Origin: an uncultured Bacteroidota bacterium
GTDB lineage: Bacteria; Bacteroidota; Bacteroidia; Chitinophagales; Chitinophagaceae
DNA length: 64,000 bases
Reading direction: 5' to 3'
Assembly (NCBI GenBank): GCA_903819975.1
Contig: CAIJFI010000015.1
Location: 1 to 64,000, forward strand
Positions 8,550 through 17,750 of this stretch are shown here, piece after piece; position 1 is the stretch's first letter, and each line of letters starts with the position of its first letter. The notes under the pieces are model-generated. The model was not told the origin of the DNA and made no database searches. It worked only from the letters and a program-made list of their open reading frames with translations. A program made the position numbers and the translations under genes.

Positions 8550-10652
8550 TTGAGCCAAGCATCTCTTTTACAAAGTCCTATTGAATACCTTAAGGGAGTA
8601 GGCCCTTTAAGGGCTGATATGCTTAAAAAAGAGCTCAATTTGTATACATTTGGCGACCTTTTACACCATTTCCCGCATAGGCATATAGATAAGACCCAAG
8701 TGACACCAATAGGGCAGGTGAACCCACAAATGGACTTTGTTCAGGTAAGGGGTGTAATGCAGGGGATTGATATTATAGGAGAAAAGCGCTCTAAAAGGAT
8801 GGTCACGCAATTAAAAGATAGTACGGGTCAAATAGAATTGGCTTGGTTTCAGGGAATTAATTGGGTGCAGAAAAACATAGCAGAGGGGCAGGCTTACTTG
8901 GTTTTTGGAAGGGTAAGTTTTTTTAATGGCCGTGCACAAATTGTACATCCGGAAATTGAACCTTTTGTTGCTCAAACAGCATCACAAAAATCTTTATTAG
9001 AACCAGTATATCCAAGCACTGAAAAATTAAAGTCACGTGCTTTAAATGGGAAGCAAATTGGCAAGCTCACTCAAACCTTGTTTCAACAAATTAGTGATCG
9101 TGATTTACCTGAAAATTTACCAGCACATTTATTAAAAGATAGAATGGGAAGATGGGAAGCGTATAGGCAAATACATTTTCCGACTTCACAAGAAATGTAT
9201 AAAAAAGCCTTGTCCAGATTGGTTTTTGAAGAATTGTTTATTGCGCAAGTGAGATTAAATTTAATTAAAATTGATAGGCATAAAAATAGTCAGGGGCATC
9301 GTTTTGAAAAAGTAGGAGACTATTTTAATACTTTTTATAATGAGCATTTGCCATTTCAATTAACAGGTGCACAAAAAAGAGTAATTAAAGAAATTAGACA
9401 AGATACAGCCCGTGGATTTCAAATGAATCGTTTGCTTCAAGGAGATGTGGGTAGTGGCAAAACCATGATCGCATTGCTTTCCATGTTGATTGCCGCAGAC
9501 AACGGATACCAAAGTTGTATGATGGCACCTACCGAAATTTTAGCGCAACAACACTATGCTAGTTTAACTGAGTTGTTAAAAGAAATGCCATTAGAAGTTG
9601 CGTTGTTAACGGGCAGCACTAAAATTGCAGAACGTAGAAGAATATTACAAGGATTAATGGATGATACAATTCATTTTGTAGTGGGTACACATGCTATTAT
9701 AGAAGAAGTGGTTCAATTTAAAAATTTAGGTTTAGCAGTAATTGACGAGCAGCATCGTTTTGGTGTAGCACAACGTGCGCAGCTTTGGAAAAAATCAAAA
9801 GTGCCACCACATGTTTTAGTTATGACCGCTACACCTATCCCTAGAACCCTTGCCATGACAGCATTTGGCGACTTGGATTATAGCGTTATGGATGAATTGC
9901 CTCCTGGTAGACAACCCATTAAAACAGTACATCGTTATGAAACTTCTCGTGCAAGCGTAATGGATTTTGTAAGGACGGAAATTACAAAGGGTAGACAAGC
10001 TTATTATGTGTATCCATTAATTGAAGAGAGTGAAAAAATGAGTTATGAGGATTTGATGCAAGGATATGAGCAAGTAAAAAGTTACTTCCCAGAACCTAAG
10101 TATAAAATTAGTATGGTGCATGGAAGACAAAAGAATTTGGAGAAGGAAACTAATATGAAAAGGTTTGTAACTGGTGATACGCAAATATTAGTAGGCACTA
10201 CGGTAATTGAAGTAGGGGTGAATGTGCCTAATGCAAGTGTGATGGTAATAGAGAGTTCGGAGAAATTTGGTTTATCGCAGTTGCATCAGTTAAGAGGTAG
10301 AGTGGGTAGAGGATCAGAGCAGAGTTATTGTATTTTACTAAGTAGTGTAAAAGCCAGTAGGGAGGCAAAGAATAGATTAAAAATAATGTGCGACACCAAT
10401 GATGGTTTCGTAATTGCCGAAAAGGATTTAGAATTAAGGGGGCCGGGAGATATAGACGGGACTAGACAAAGTGGAGCACTTAATTTTAGACTGGCGAATA
10501 TCATCAATGATCGCCAGGCATTGGAAGAGGCAAAAAATGAAGCCTATGCGATTTGTGAAAAGGATCCAAGCTTAAATGCAGCCGAAAATGCGCCTATTAG
10601 GGCATTTTTACAGTCTCAGAAGACTAAAATTGGTTGGGGTAAGATTGCATAA
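8550..10652 (+). CDS. recG: ATP-dependent DNA helicase RecG
   Basis: A 700-residue branch-migrating helicase that remodels stalled forks and Holliday junctions. The N-terminal part SPIEYLKGVGP and the OB-fold wedge domain are followed by Walker A GDVGSGKT (298-305), DEQH box at 399-402, TATPIPRTL and the motif VI region QLRGRVGRG. The start is a TTG: the conserved SPIEYLKGVGP segment lies upstream of the first internal ATG, so the ATG cannot be the true start. It is divergent from trpS, 80 bp apart. Confidence 0.97.
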   Translation: MSQASLLQSPIEYLKGVGPLRADMLKKELNLYTFGDLLHHFPHRHIDKTQVTPIGQVNPQMDFVQVRGVMQGIDIIGEKRSKRMVTQLKDSTGQIELAWFQGINWVQKNIAEGQAYLVFGRVSFFNGRAQIVHPEIEPFVAQTASQKSLLEPVYPSTEKLKSRALNGKQIGKLTQTLFQQISDRDLPENLPAHLLKDRMGRWEAYRQIHFPTSQEMYKKALSRLVFEELFIAQVRLNLIKIDRHKNSQGHRFEKVGDYFNTFYNEHLPFQLTGAQKRVIKEIRQDTARGFQMNRLLQGDVGSGKTMIALLSMLIAADNGYQSCMMAPTEILAQQHYASLTELLKEMPLEVALLTGSTKIAERRRILQGLMDDTIHFVVGTHAIIEEVVQFKNLGLAVIDEQHRFGVAQRAQLWKKSKVPPHVLVMTATPIPRTLAMTAFGDLDYSVMDELPPGRQPIKTVHRYETSRASVMDFVRTEITKGRQAYYVYPLIEESEKMSYEDLMQGYEQVKSYFPEPKYKISMVHGRQKNLEKETNMKRFVTGDTQILVGTTVIEVGVNVPNASVMVIESSEKFGLSQLHQLRGRVGRGSEQSYCILLSSVKASREAKNRLKIMCDTNDGFVIAEKDLELRGPGDIDGTRQSGALNFRLANIINDRQALEEAKNEAYAICEKDPSLNAAENAPIRAFLQSQKTKIGWGKIA

Positions 10653-10717
10653 ATCACTTGCTTTTTTAAGTATCTTGCAAGGGCGAAGGAATGAACTAAT
10701 ATTATAAAGAAACCATT

Positions 10718-12013
10718 ATGAAATATCTACCATTAGATTCAAAAATATTTATACAAAACCGTAAGCGATTTGTATCAAAGATGCAAAAAAATAGTATCGC
10801 CATTTTTGTTAGTAATGACGAGTTTCCGTCAAACGGAGATGCGTTACATGAGTTTAAACAGAACAGTGATTTGTTTTGGTTGTCGGGTATTGAACAAGAA
10901 TCAACAATGGTTGTTTTATTCCCAGATAATCCAGATCCAAAATATAGAGAAGTATTGGTATTGGTGCGTCCTCAAGAATTAAAAGAAATTTGGGATGGTA
11001 AACGCTTGAGAGCAAATGAAGCAACAGCCATTTCGGGAATGACTACTATTGTTTGGGAAGATATATTAGATGGGATGTTACAACAATGGATACATTTAGC
11101 GGATGCTATTTATTTAGATTCAAATGAGAATGATCGTAAGAATAATTTAGTACGTACTGCAGAGTACCGTTTCATTGACGAAATGAAATCTCGTTATCCA
11201 TTGCATCAATATTTAAGAGCTGCAAAAATATTAAAAGAGCTTCGTGGTATTAAAACTGCAGCCGAAGTAGTTGTAATTCAAAAAGCTATTGATATTACCG
11301 AAGTGGCTTTCCGTAGATTATTGCAATTTATAAAGCCAGGTGTTTTTGAATATGAAATTGAAGCTGAAATTTATCATTCATTTTTAAGCCAAAGAGCTAC
11401 TGGCGCTGCTTATCATAGTATTTTGGCAAGTGGTGACAACGCGCGTACTTTGCATTACACTAGTAATAATAATCAATGTAAGGATGGTGAGTTAATACTA
11501 ATGGATTTTGGCGCAGCTTATGGTGGATACAATGCGGACTTAACAAGAACAGTTCCTGTAAACGGAAAATTTACAAAGCGACAAAAGGAAGTTTACAATG
11601 CATGTTTACATTTACATGATTATGCAAAATCTATTTTAAAGCCAGGAATTAGTATTTTAAAATACACTGATAAAGTAGGAGAGGAAGCAACAAAGCAGTT
11701 TTTAAAAATTGGCTTATTGTCTAAAACAGATATCAAAAACGAAGACAAAAATAATCCAGCTTATCGTAAATATTTATATCATGGAATCTCTCATCATTTG
11801 GGAATTGATGTACATGATTTAGGAACGAGAACTGCGCCAATTGAAGCTGGTATGGTATTTACAGTGGAGCCAGGAATTTATATTAAAGAAGAAGGAATGG
11901 GTGTTCGAATCGAAAATAATGTTTGGGTAACTAAGACAGGCAATCAAGATTTATTTAAGAATATTCCAATCAAAGCAGAAGAGATTGAAACATTAATGCG
12001 TCGAAAAAAATAG
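10718..12013 (+). CDS. pepP: Xaa-Pro aminopeptidase (M24B)
   Basis: A 431-residue pita-bread metallopeptidase that removes N-terminal residues before proline. An N-terminal creatinase-like domain is followed by the M24 domain with predicted metal ligands Asp263, Asp274, His359 (in GISHHLGIDVHD), Glu384 (VEPGIY) and Glu399 (VRIENN); His355 and His366 match the catalytic histidines of E. coli AMPP. It is cytoplasmic, with no signal peptide. It begins 65 bp after recG and is followed by pssA after 23 bp. Confidence 0.94.
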   Translation: MKYLPLDSKIFIQNRKRFVSKMQKNSIAIFVSNDEFPSNGDALHEFKQNSDLFWLSGIEQESTMVVLFPDNPDPKYREVLVLVRPQELKEIWDGKRLRANEATAISGMTTIVWEDILDGMLQQWIHLADAIYLDSNENDRKNNLVRTAEYRFIDEMKSRYPLHQYLRAAKILKELRGIKTAAEVVVIQKAIDITEVAFRRLLQFIKPGVFEYEIEAEIYHSFLSQRATGAAYHSILASGDNARTLHYTSNNNQCKDGELILMDFGAAYGGYNADLTRTVPVNGKFTKRQKEVYNACLHLHDYAKSILKPGISILKYTDKVGEEATKQFLKIGLLSKTDIKNEDKNNPAYRKYLYHGISHHLGIDVHDLGTRTAPIEAGMVFTVEPGIYIKEEGMGVRIENNVWVTKTGNQDLFKNIPIKAEEIETLMRRKK

Positions 12014-12036
12014 GTTTCTTTACTAATAATTTATTC

Positions 12037-12807
12037 ATGAAAAAACAGATCCCTAATTTTATAACACTACTGAATCTCTTTTTTGGATGTATGGCTATCA
12101 TGTCTGCATTTCAGGCAGGGACAATGGCTTCTATAGATGAAACAGGTGGGGTGGTAATTGAAATTCCAGCACAAATATTTTATGCAAGTTTATATATTGG
12201 CTTGGCGGGGTTGATGGACTTTTTTGATGGATTTGCAGCAAGACTGTTAAAAGTTTCATCAGAAATGGGCAAGCAATTAGACTCATTGGCCGACGTAGTT
12301 AGCTTTGGAGTTGCGCCTGCTTTTATTGTAATGCAATTTTTAAGACTTTCTTTGGCTAACGACGTGAATGCTTTATCTCATAACGCTATATGGTTATTTG
12401 CTGCATTTATTATTCCAATGGCTGGGGCTTACCGATTGGCAAGGTTTAATATTGATACCGAACAAACAACCTATTTTAAGGGTGTGCCAATTCCAATGAT
12501 AGGAATATTAACAGCAGCCTTCCCATTAATATATTGGCAAACAACATCTACCTTATTTACCAAATTCATGCTTAGTCCTGTATTTTGGTTTTGCTATATA
12601 TTGTTAGTTTCTGCTCTAATGGTCATGAAAACCCCAATGTTGGCCCTGAAAGGTTTGGGAAACAAGAAAAAGTTAATCCTTCCTTTGTTACTCGTGGTGT
12701 TAGAAATATTGGTAACAGGTATATTTTTTAAATGGTTAGCCATTCCATTTGGCTTTATTGGCTATTGCTTAGTATCTTTGTTTTACAAGAAAACAATCAC
12801 TCAATAA
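12037..12807 (+). CDS. pssA: CDP-diacylglycerol--serine O-phosphatidyltransferase
   Basis: A 256-residue integral membrane enzyme that makes phosphatidylserine, precursor of phosphatidylethanolamine. The CDP-alcohol phosphotransferase signature is present: DFFDGFAAR, then G and two Asp (GKQLDSLAD). About seven hydrophobic segments. Bacteroidota commonly use this small type II-like enzyme. purS follows after 11 bp. Confidence 0.93.
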   Translation: MKKQIPNFITLLNLFFGCMAIMSAFQAGTMASIDETGGVVIEIPAQIFYASLYIGLAGLMDFFDGFAARLLKVSSEMGKQLDSLADVVSFGVAPAFIVMQFLRLSLANDVNALSHNAIWLFAAFIIPMAGAYRLARFNIDTEQTTYFKGVPIPMIGILTAAFPLIYWQTTSTLFTKFMLSPVFWFCYILLVSALMVMKTPMLALKGLGNKKKLILPLLLVVLEILVTGIFFKWLAIPFGFIGYCLVSLFYKKTITQ

Positions 12808-12818
12808 GAATTAATCCT

Positions 12819-13070
12819 ATGCTATTTCAAGTTCAAATCAAAGTAATGCCTTTAAAAGATTTATTAGACCCTCAAGGTAAAGCCGTACTAGGTGGTTTAC
12901 ACAATCTAGGTATGAATGGAGTTCAAGACGTTAGAGTAGGCAAGCATATTACTTTACAAATTGAAGCTGCTGACGAAGCTGCTGCTAGAACTGTTGCAGA
13001 AGACGCTAGTAAAAAATTATTAGCGAATGCTGTAATGGAGTATTTTGAAATTGAATTCGTTCAAGCTTAG
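12819..13070 (+). CDS. purS: Phosphoribosylformylglycinamidine synthase subunit PurS
   Basis: An 83-residue small subunit that bridges PurL and PurQ in the fourth purine step. It begins FQVQIKVMPLKDLLDPQG and has GVQDVRVGKHI, both typical. The frame extends upstream into pssA (to 12732), but the ATG at 12819 gives the normal family length. No purL or purQ is in this window, so the gene is separated from its partners here. Confidence 0.93.
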   Translation: MLFQVQIKVMPLKDLLDPQGKAVLGGLHNLGMNGVQDVRVGKHITLQIEAADEAAARTVAEDASKKLLANAVMEYFEIEFVQA

Positions 13071-13091
13071 TTCCATTTATCTCATATAACT

Positions 13092-13757
13092 ATGTTGTAT
13101 TTAGTACCTACCCCTATTGGGAATTTGAAAGATTTTACCTTTAGGGCTGTTGAGGTATTACAGGAAGTTGATTTTATTTTATGCGAGGATACGCGTACTT
13201 CTTCTAAATTATTACAACACTATAATATTCATAAGCCACTTACGCCTTATCATCAGCACAATGAGCATAAGGTAGTGGATCACTTAGTACAGCAATTACA
13301 AGCCGGAAAAAAAATTGCATTGATAACAGATGCAGGAAGTCCTGGTATTTCCGATCCTGCCTTTTTATTAGTACGTGCATGTAAAGCTGCGGGGGTGGCT
13401 GTCACGAGTTTACCTGGAGCGACTGCATTTGTTCCGGCATTAACCAACAGTGGTTTACCTGCTAGTAGATTTGCTTTTGAAGGATTTATTCCCCTGAAAA
13501 AAGGGAAGAAAACATTAATGGAGTCATTGGTAAACGAAGAACGTACCATGATTTTTTATGAGAGCCCAATGCGGTTGGTAAAAACATTGGAATTGTTTGC
13601 TTCTTATTTTGGAGGAGATCGTAAAGCAGCAGTGAGTCGAGAGCTTACTAAAATGTTTGAAGAAAACATTACAGATACTTTGGACAATTTAGTCCTCCAT
13701 TTTTCTGCCAAGCAGGTTAAAGGCGAGATTGTAATAGTAGTTTCGGGTAAGGAATAA
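13092..13757 (+). CDS. rsmI: 16S rRNA 2'-O-methyltransferase RsmI (C1402)
   Basis: A 221-residue tetrapyrrole-methylase-fold enzyme that methylates the ribose of C1402 in the 16S rRNA decoding centre. It starts MLYLVPTPIGNLKD, with CEDTRTSSKLL, the SAM loop ITDAGSPGISDP and the LPGATAFVPAL segment. It is shorter than the E. coli protein (about 286) because the C-terminal extension is missing, which is common in this phylum. It is 21 bp after purS and is followed by a terminator candidate. Confidence 0.94.
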   Translation: MLYLVPTPIGNLKDFTFRAVEVLQEVDFILCEDTRTSSKLLQHYNIHKPLTPYHQHNEHKVVDHLVQQLQAGKKIALITDAGSPGISDPAFLLVRACKAAGVAVTSLPGATAFVPALTNSGLPASRFAFEGFIPLKKGKKTLMESLVNEERTMIFYESPMRLVKTLELFASYFGGDRKAAVSRELTKMFEENITDTLDNLVLHFSAKQVKGEIVIVVSGKE

Positions 13758-13773
13758 TCATTCATCCCAATCA

Positions 13774-13795
13774 GTTGGAATGCTCCAACATTTTT
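13774..13795 (+). terminator. Candidate terminator after rsmI
   Basis: GTTGGA (13774-13779) pairs with TCCAAC (13784-13789) across a 4-nt loop, followed by A and five T residues. Short stem, so moderate. Confidence 0.5.
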
Positions 13796-13834
13796 CCTAA
13801 ATTGAATCCTTAATTGATTATTAAATTTTTATTT

Positions 13835-15739
13835 ATGTTAAATAAAGTAACTGCTTTGTTATGTTTATTATTGGCAACTGTTATAGTTTCTAATGCGCAG
13901 TCCGATCGTTGGCAACAACATATCAACTATACCATTAAAGCTGGGTTAAATGTAAATAACAGTATCATCAATGGTACAGAAGAAATTGTGTATGACAATA
14001 ATTCAACTGACACTTTAAAGAAAGTATATTTTCATTTATACTGGAATGCGTTTCAGCCTAATTCTGCAATGGATATTCGCAGTCGTGAATTAGGGAAAAA
14101 TACTATGACTAATCGCCGAGGCGATGTAGTTAAGGACTGGGATGCACGTGTGACAGATCGAATTCAAAATTTAAAACCTGAGGAAATCGGATACCAAAGA
14201 GTAAGTCAAATTACAATTGCAGGAAAAGCACAAAAATTAGTAGCGCACGAAACCATTTTGGAAGTGCAATTAACACAACCTATCGCACCAAAGACATCTG
14301 TGAAAATGAGTTTGGTTTTTGAAGCACAAGTGCCAAAACAAATTCGTCGTTCAGGAAGAGACAATGCCGAAGGAGTAAGATATTCTATGAGTCAATGGTA
14401 TCCTAAAATGGTAGAGTATGATTATCAAGGATGGAACACGAATCCTTATATAGCGCGTGAATTTTATGGAGTTTGGGGCAACTATGATGTTACTTTACAA
14501 CTAGACCAAAGCTATATGGTTGCTGCCACAGGTGTATTGCAAAATCCAGCCGCAGTTGCCAATGCACAAGGGGTAAAAACATGGAATTTTAAAGGAAGCA
14601 ATATTCATGATTTTGTTTGGGCTGCTGATAATCATTTTAAACATTTATCAAAACAAGTGCGACCTAATCTTACTTTAAATGTTTATTACAAAGAGAAGTC
14701 GGCTAAAGAAGATAGTGCTTGGGCAAACGTATTATGGGCGGCAGAAAAGATGTTGCCATATATGGAAAAGAAATTTGGCGCATACCCTTATCCTCAATAT
14801 TCATTTATTCAAGGAGGTGATGGTGGTATGGAATATGCAATGGCTACTTTGTTAAAAGGTCCAGGACTTGGCACTGTATTTCATGAATGGATGCATAGCT
14901 GGTACCAACATATTTTAGGTACCAACGAAAGTTTATTCCCGTGGATGGATGAAGGCTTTACAAGTTATGCCGAGGAGGCAATTTCGTACCAATACAATTT
15001 AGAATTTGGTGCTAAATCTCCAAATGTAAGCGAGAAAGAAAAATCACAAATTATTGCTGGTAATGAAAAAGCTAAGTCACAATTACCACATGTTCAATAT
15101 GCGAATTACATGGGCTATTTAGGTTTAGCAAAAAGTGGTTTAGAGGAACCAATGAGTACCCATTCGGATCATTATAATACCAACTATGCATATAGCAGTG
15201 CAGCTTATAGCAAGGGCGGAACTTTCCTTGGTGTATTAGGATATGTAGTAGGGGATTCGGTTAGAGATAAAATTTTATTAAACTATTATAACACATGGAA
15301 ATTTAAACATCCTAATGCGAATGATTTTATTCGTGTTGCTGAAAAAACAAGTGGACTTCAGTTAGAATGGTTAAAGGAATATTGGGTCAATAGTACAAAA
15401 ACTATTGACTATGGTTTAAATGATATTCAAGCAGGTACTAATACGGCAGTTATTAGTGTACAAAGAATTGGTAAAATGCCAGCACCTTTGGAAGTGCTTG
15501 TGACTTATAAAGATGGTACTAGTGAATTACATTATATCCCCTTGGATTTAATGCTTGGTAATAAGGCGCCAGAAGGGAACGTTAATCGAATAGTACATCC
15601 GGAATGCAAATGGGTGCAACCAACTTATACTTTTGAAACTTCAAAACCATTGAGTGCTTTAAAATCAATTGAGATAGACCCTAGCTATCGTTTACCAGAT
15701 GTAAACAGAAGTAATAATAAATTAGAGATACCGAATTAA
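13835..15739 (+). CDS. Exported M1 family metallopeptidase
   Basis: 634 residues from the ATG at 13835 (a TTG seven codons upstream is less likely). The signal peptide is about 1-22, ending SNAQ. The gluzincin site is complete: HEWMH with His350 and His354, and Glu373 after 18 residues. The exopeptidase motif reads GGMEYA in place of GAMEN. It is probably a periplasmic or outer-membrane-associated aminopeptidase for peptide feeding; the substrate preference is unknown. It stands alone after a terminator and faces rsmG across a large palindromic repeat. Confidence 0.92.
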   Translation: MLNKVTALLCLLLATVIVSNAQSDRWQQHINYTIKAGLNVNNSIINGTEEIVYDNNSTDTLKKVYFHLYWNAFQPNSAMDIRSRELGKNTMTNRRGDVVKDWDARVTDRIQNLKPEEIGYQRVSQITIAGKAQKLVAHETILEVQLTQPIAPKTSVKMSLVFEAQVPKQIRRSGRDNAEGVRYSMSQWYPKMVEYDYQGWNTNPYIAREFYGVWGNYDVTLQLDQSYMVAATGVLQNPAAVANAQGVKTWNFKGSNIHDFVWAADNHFKHLSKQVRPNLTLNVYYKEKSAKEDSAWANVLWAAEKMLPYMEKKFGAYPYPQYSFIQGGDGGMEYAMATLLKGPGLGTVFHEWMHSWYQHILGTNESLFPWMDEGFTSYAEEAISYQYNLEFGAKSPNVSEKEKSQIIAGNEKAKSQLPHVQYANYMGYLGLAKSGLEEPMSTHSDHYNTNYAYSSAAYSKGGTFLGVLGYVVGDSVRDKILLNYYNTWKFKHPNANDFIRVAEKTSGLQLEWLKEYWVNSTKTIDYGLNDIQAGTNTAVISVQRIGKMPAPLEVLVTYKDGTSELHYIPLDLMLGNKAPEGNVNRIVHPECKWVQPTYTFETSKPLSALKSIEIDPSYRLPDVNRSNNKLEIPN

Positions 15740-15746
15740 TATATTT

Positions 15747-15918
15747 AGCGAATTTCGTTCTATTCATTCTCAGCTGTTCTCTAAACGCTAAAAAGTGTAA
15801 ATGGTATCTAAAAGTCTGAACTCGCACTTCGTGCTCAAACATGCAGACTTTTTTAACGATATTATTTACACTTTTTTTACGCTAAGAACAGATGTTCAAT
15901 CATAGAGCAAAATTCGCT
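15747..15918. repeat. Large palindromic REP-like element, copy 1
   Basis: A 172-bp nested inverted repeat: AGCGAATTT 15747-15755 with 15910-15918; CTGTTCT 15774-15780 with 15885-15891; the ACGCTAAAAAGTGTAAAT arm at 15785-15802 with 15864-15883; AAAAGTCTG 15810-15818 with 15844-15852. Its apical core, read on the minus strand, contains TTGAGCACGAAGTGCGAGTTC in two pieces, closely like the core of the element at 40261-40358. It fills the gap between two convergent genes. Confidence 0.8.
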
Positions 15919-15976
15919 TTCAAAATAAATGCATAGCGCCAGAAGAGGAAGGTGGGCAGAGAATGAAAATTTTTAT

Positions 15977-16615
15977 CTACTTCTTCACTTGAATGATGTA
16001 CTTTTCTTTAAAGTATTCTTCCTGAAATATATCGTGAATAGACATCATCTTAGGGCGAACACCGCTTTCGAAAATCTCCTGATGCAAGTCGCCACCTTTT
16101 AAACAAATCAAGCCATTGGGTTGGTTAGGCTTCTTATTAATAATAGGCCCTGCCCATTTCCATAAATCTTTCAAAGGGGCAACAGCACGGCTAATTGCGT
16201 AATCAAATTTCTTATTCTTTATATCCTCAACACGAGTGTGTTTAGTTGTAATATTTTTGATGCCTACTATTTCACAAACAGCATCTACTACTTTTAATTT
16301 TTTAGCAATACTGTCCACTGCCAAAAATTGAACTTCTGGGAAAAAGATAGCCATTGGAACGCAAGGAAATCCACCGCCACAGCCTATATCAATAACCTGA
16401 GTTCCTTTGTCCCATTCTGCAATAGCTGCAATGCTTAAAGAATGAAGCACATGGTGCAAGTAGATATGATCAATATCTTTTCTTGAAATAACATTTATCT
16501 GGCTATTCCATTCTTTATATGCAGCCTCAAGACCTGCAAGTTGTTCTAATTGCTTTGGCGTAAAATCGTCAAAGTATTTAGTAATTAATTCCAATTTTTG
16601 TTCGGAGCTTTCCAT
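15977..16615 (-). CDS. rsmG: 16S rRNA (guanine527-N7)-methyltransferase RsmG
   Basis: A 212-residue SAM methyltransferase that makes m7G527 in the 530 loop of 16S rRNA. SAM motif DIGCGGGFP at 76-84, and the family-specific YAISRAVAPL follows. Known loss of rsmG gives low-level streptomycin resistance in other bacteria. Its start lies inside the 3' end of the glycosyltransferase gene (31-bp overlap), so translation is likely coupled. Confidence 0.95.
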   Translation of the reverse strand: MESSEQKLELITKYFDDFTPKQLEQLAGLEAAYKEWNSQINVISRKDIDHIYLHHVLHSLSIAAIAEWDKGTQVIDIGCGGGFPCVPMAIFFPEVQFLAVDSIAKKLKVVDAVCEIVGIKNITTKHTRVEDIKNKKFDYAISRAVAPLKDLWKWAGPIINKKPNQPNGLICLKGGDLHQEIFESGVRPKMMSIHDIFQEEYFKEKYIIQVKK

Positions 16616-17712
16616 ACGCTAGGCAAGGTAAATAAATAATAAAATATAGACCAAAAATCAAACAAAATAAACCAAGGCCATAAATCAAGTTCGTTTAATT
16701 TTTTCATAGTGCTTCTAAGGATAGTGCCCTGCACTATTAAACGAGCACCCCATAAGCTAGCAATTAAAATATATTCTCTCGAAAAAAATAATGCAGCTAT
16801 TAAAAGCGGGTAAATTAAGAATTGGCTAATTGCATAAAGTGCCAATAATATTGAATGCTGTTTTTTATAATACTTACTAGTGGTATAGTGTCTGTATTTT
16901 TGATTCATCCATTCATTAAAAGTATTCTTTGGCTCACTTAAGGTATGTGCATCTTTATCAATAACTATTGCCGTATTGCGCTTATTGGCAACCTGATTAA
17001 TAAACAAATCATCGTCACCACTTGGCATTTGGTTGATAGAAGAGAATCCTTTGTTTCTTAAAAACACATCTTTCTTGTAAGACAAATTTCTGCCAACTCC
17101 CATATAAGGCATGCCAGCTAAGGCATAGGAGAAATATTGTAAAGCAGTTTGGAAGGTTTCAAAACGAATTAATTTATTCAAGAATCCTGGCTTCTTTTTA
17201 TAAGCACCATAGCCTAATACTATTTCGATATTATCATCGTAGCCATCCTGCATTAATTGCATCCAATGTTCACTTGCTGGAACACAATCGGCGTCGGTCA
17301 ATAATAATGTTTCATATTTTGCAGATTTAATTCCAATTGACAAAGGAAATTTTTTCCCACTAATCATTTTTGCTTCCTGTGTAAGTGCAACAACATTTAA
17401 ATTCTTAAATGATTTTTTAAACTCATCTAATAAATATTTTGATTCATCTTCCGAATTGTCATTCACCAAAACAATTTCATGTGTGGTGCTATACTCTTGC
17501 ACTAAAACACCAGGCAGGTTTATGGCTAAATTATTAGCCTCGTCTCTTGCACAAATAACAACTGAAATAGGGTGCTCCATATGTACGGCCTTATTTGGCT
17601 TCTTATAAATGGCTAGTCTTAAGAAAAAGAATAGATAATAAAATAGCTGTATTGCAATGATGCACGCAAATGCGCCTATTAAAATAGGTGATACGGGTAG
17701 GTTAGTAATCAT
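16585..17712 (-). CDS. Membrane-bound family 2 glycosyltransferase
   Basis: 375 residues from the ATG at 17712. One N-terminal membrane helix (about 8-30) precedes a GT-A domain: SVVICARDEANN, a TDADCVP Asp-x-Asp motif, and GDDDLF; then three or so C-terminal membrane helices. It is a processive-type GT2 with unknown donor and acceptor; surface polysaccharide or lipid glycosylation is the likely use. A frame extension to 17814 would overlap tgt and is rejected. A TACTTTTG -7 box on the minus strand ends only 4 bp before this ATG. Confidence 0.88.
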   Translation of the reverse strand: MITNLPVSPILIGAFACIIAIQLFYYLFFFLRLAIYKKPNKAVHMEHPISVVICARDEANNLAINLPGVLVQEYSTTHEIVLVNDNSEDESKYLLDEFKKSFKNLNVVALTQEAKMISGKKFPLSIGIKSAKYETLLLTDADCVPASEHWMQLMQDGYDDNIEIVLGYGAYKKKPGFLNKLIRFETFQTALQYFSYALAGMPYMGVGRNLSYKKDVFLRNKGFSSINQMPSGDDDLFINQVANKRNTAIVIDKDAHTLSEPKNTFNEWMNQKYRHYTTSKYYKKQHSILLALYAISQFLIYPLLIAALFFSREYILIASLWGARLIVQGTILRSTMKKLNELDLWPWFILFDFWSIFYYLFTLPSVWKAPNKNWN

Positions 17713-17716
17713 GGTA

Positions 17717-17724
17717 CAAAAGTA
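17717..17724 (-). promoter_or_regulatory. -7 box (TAnnTTTG) of the glycosyltransferase gene
   Basis: The minus strand reads TACTTTTG, a full match to the Bacteroidota -7 consensus. Four bases separate it from the ATG at 17712, so the transcript would start at or near the start codon. No clear -33 TTTG was seen. Confidence 0.55.
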
Positions 17725-17738
17725 ATGATATTTGACCT

Positions 17739-17746
17739 TACCTTTG
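17739..17746 (+). promoter_or_regulatory. -7 box (TAnnTTTG) of tgt
   Basis: TACCTTTG matches the Bacteroidota -7 consensus. Four bases separate it from the tgt ATG at 17751. Together with the box at 17717-17724 it forms a 38-bp divergent promoter. Confidence 0.58.
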
Positions 17747-17750
17747 CGCC

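Noticed and set aside
8470..8562. Extended trpS N-terminus
   Set aside because: It would overlap recG; the conserved TrpS start is at 8469.
12732..12818. Extended start for purS inside pssA
   Set aside because: The extension has no family match and overlaps pssA; the ATG at 12819 gives the normal PurS length.
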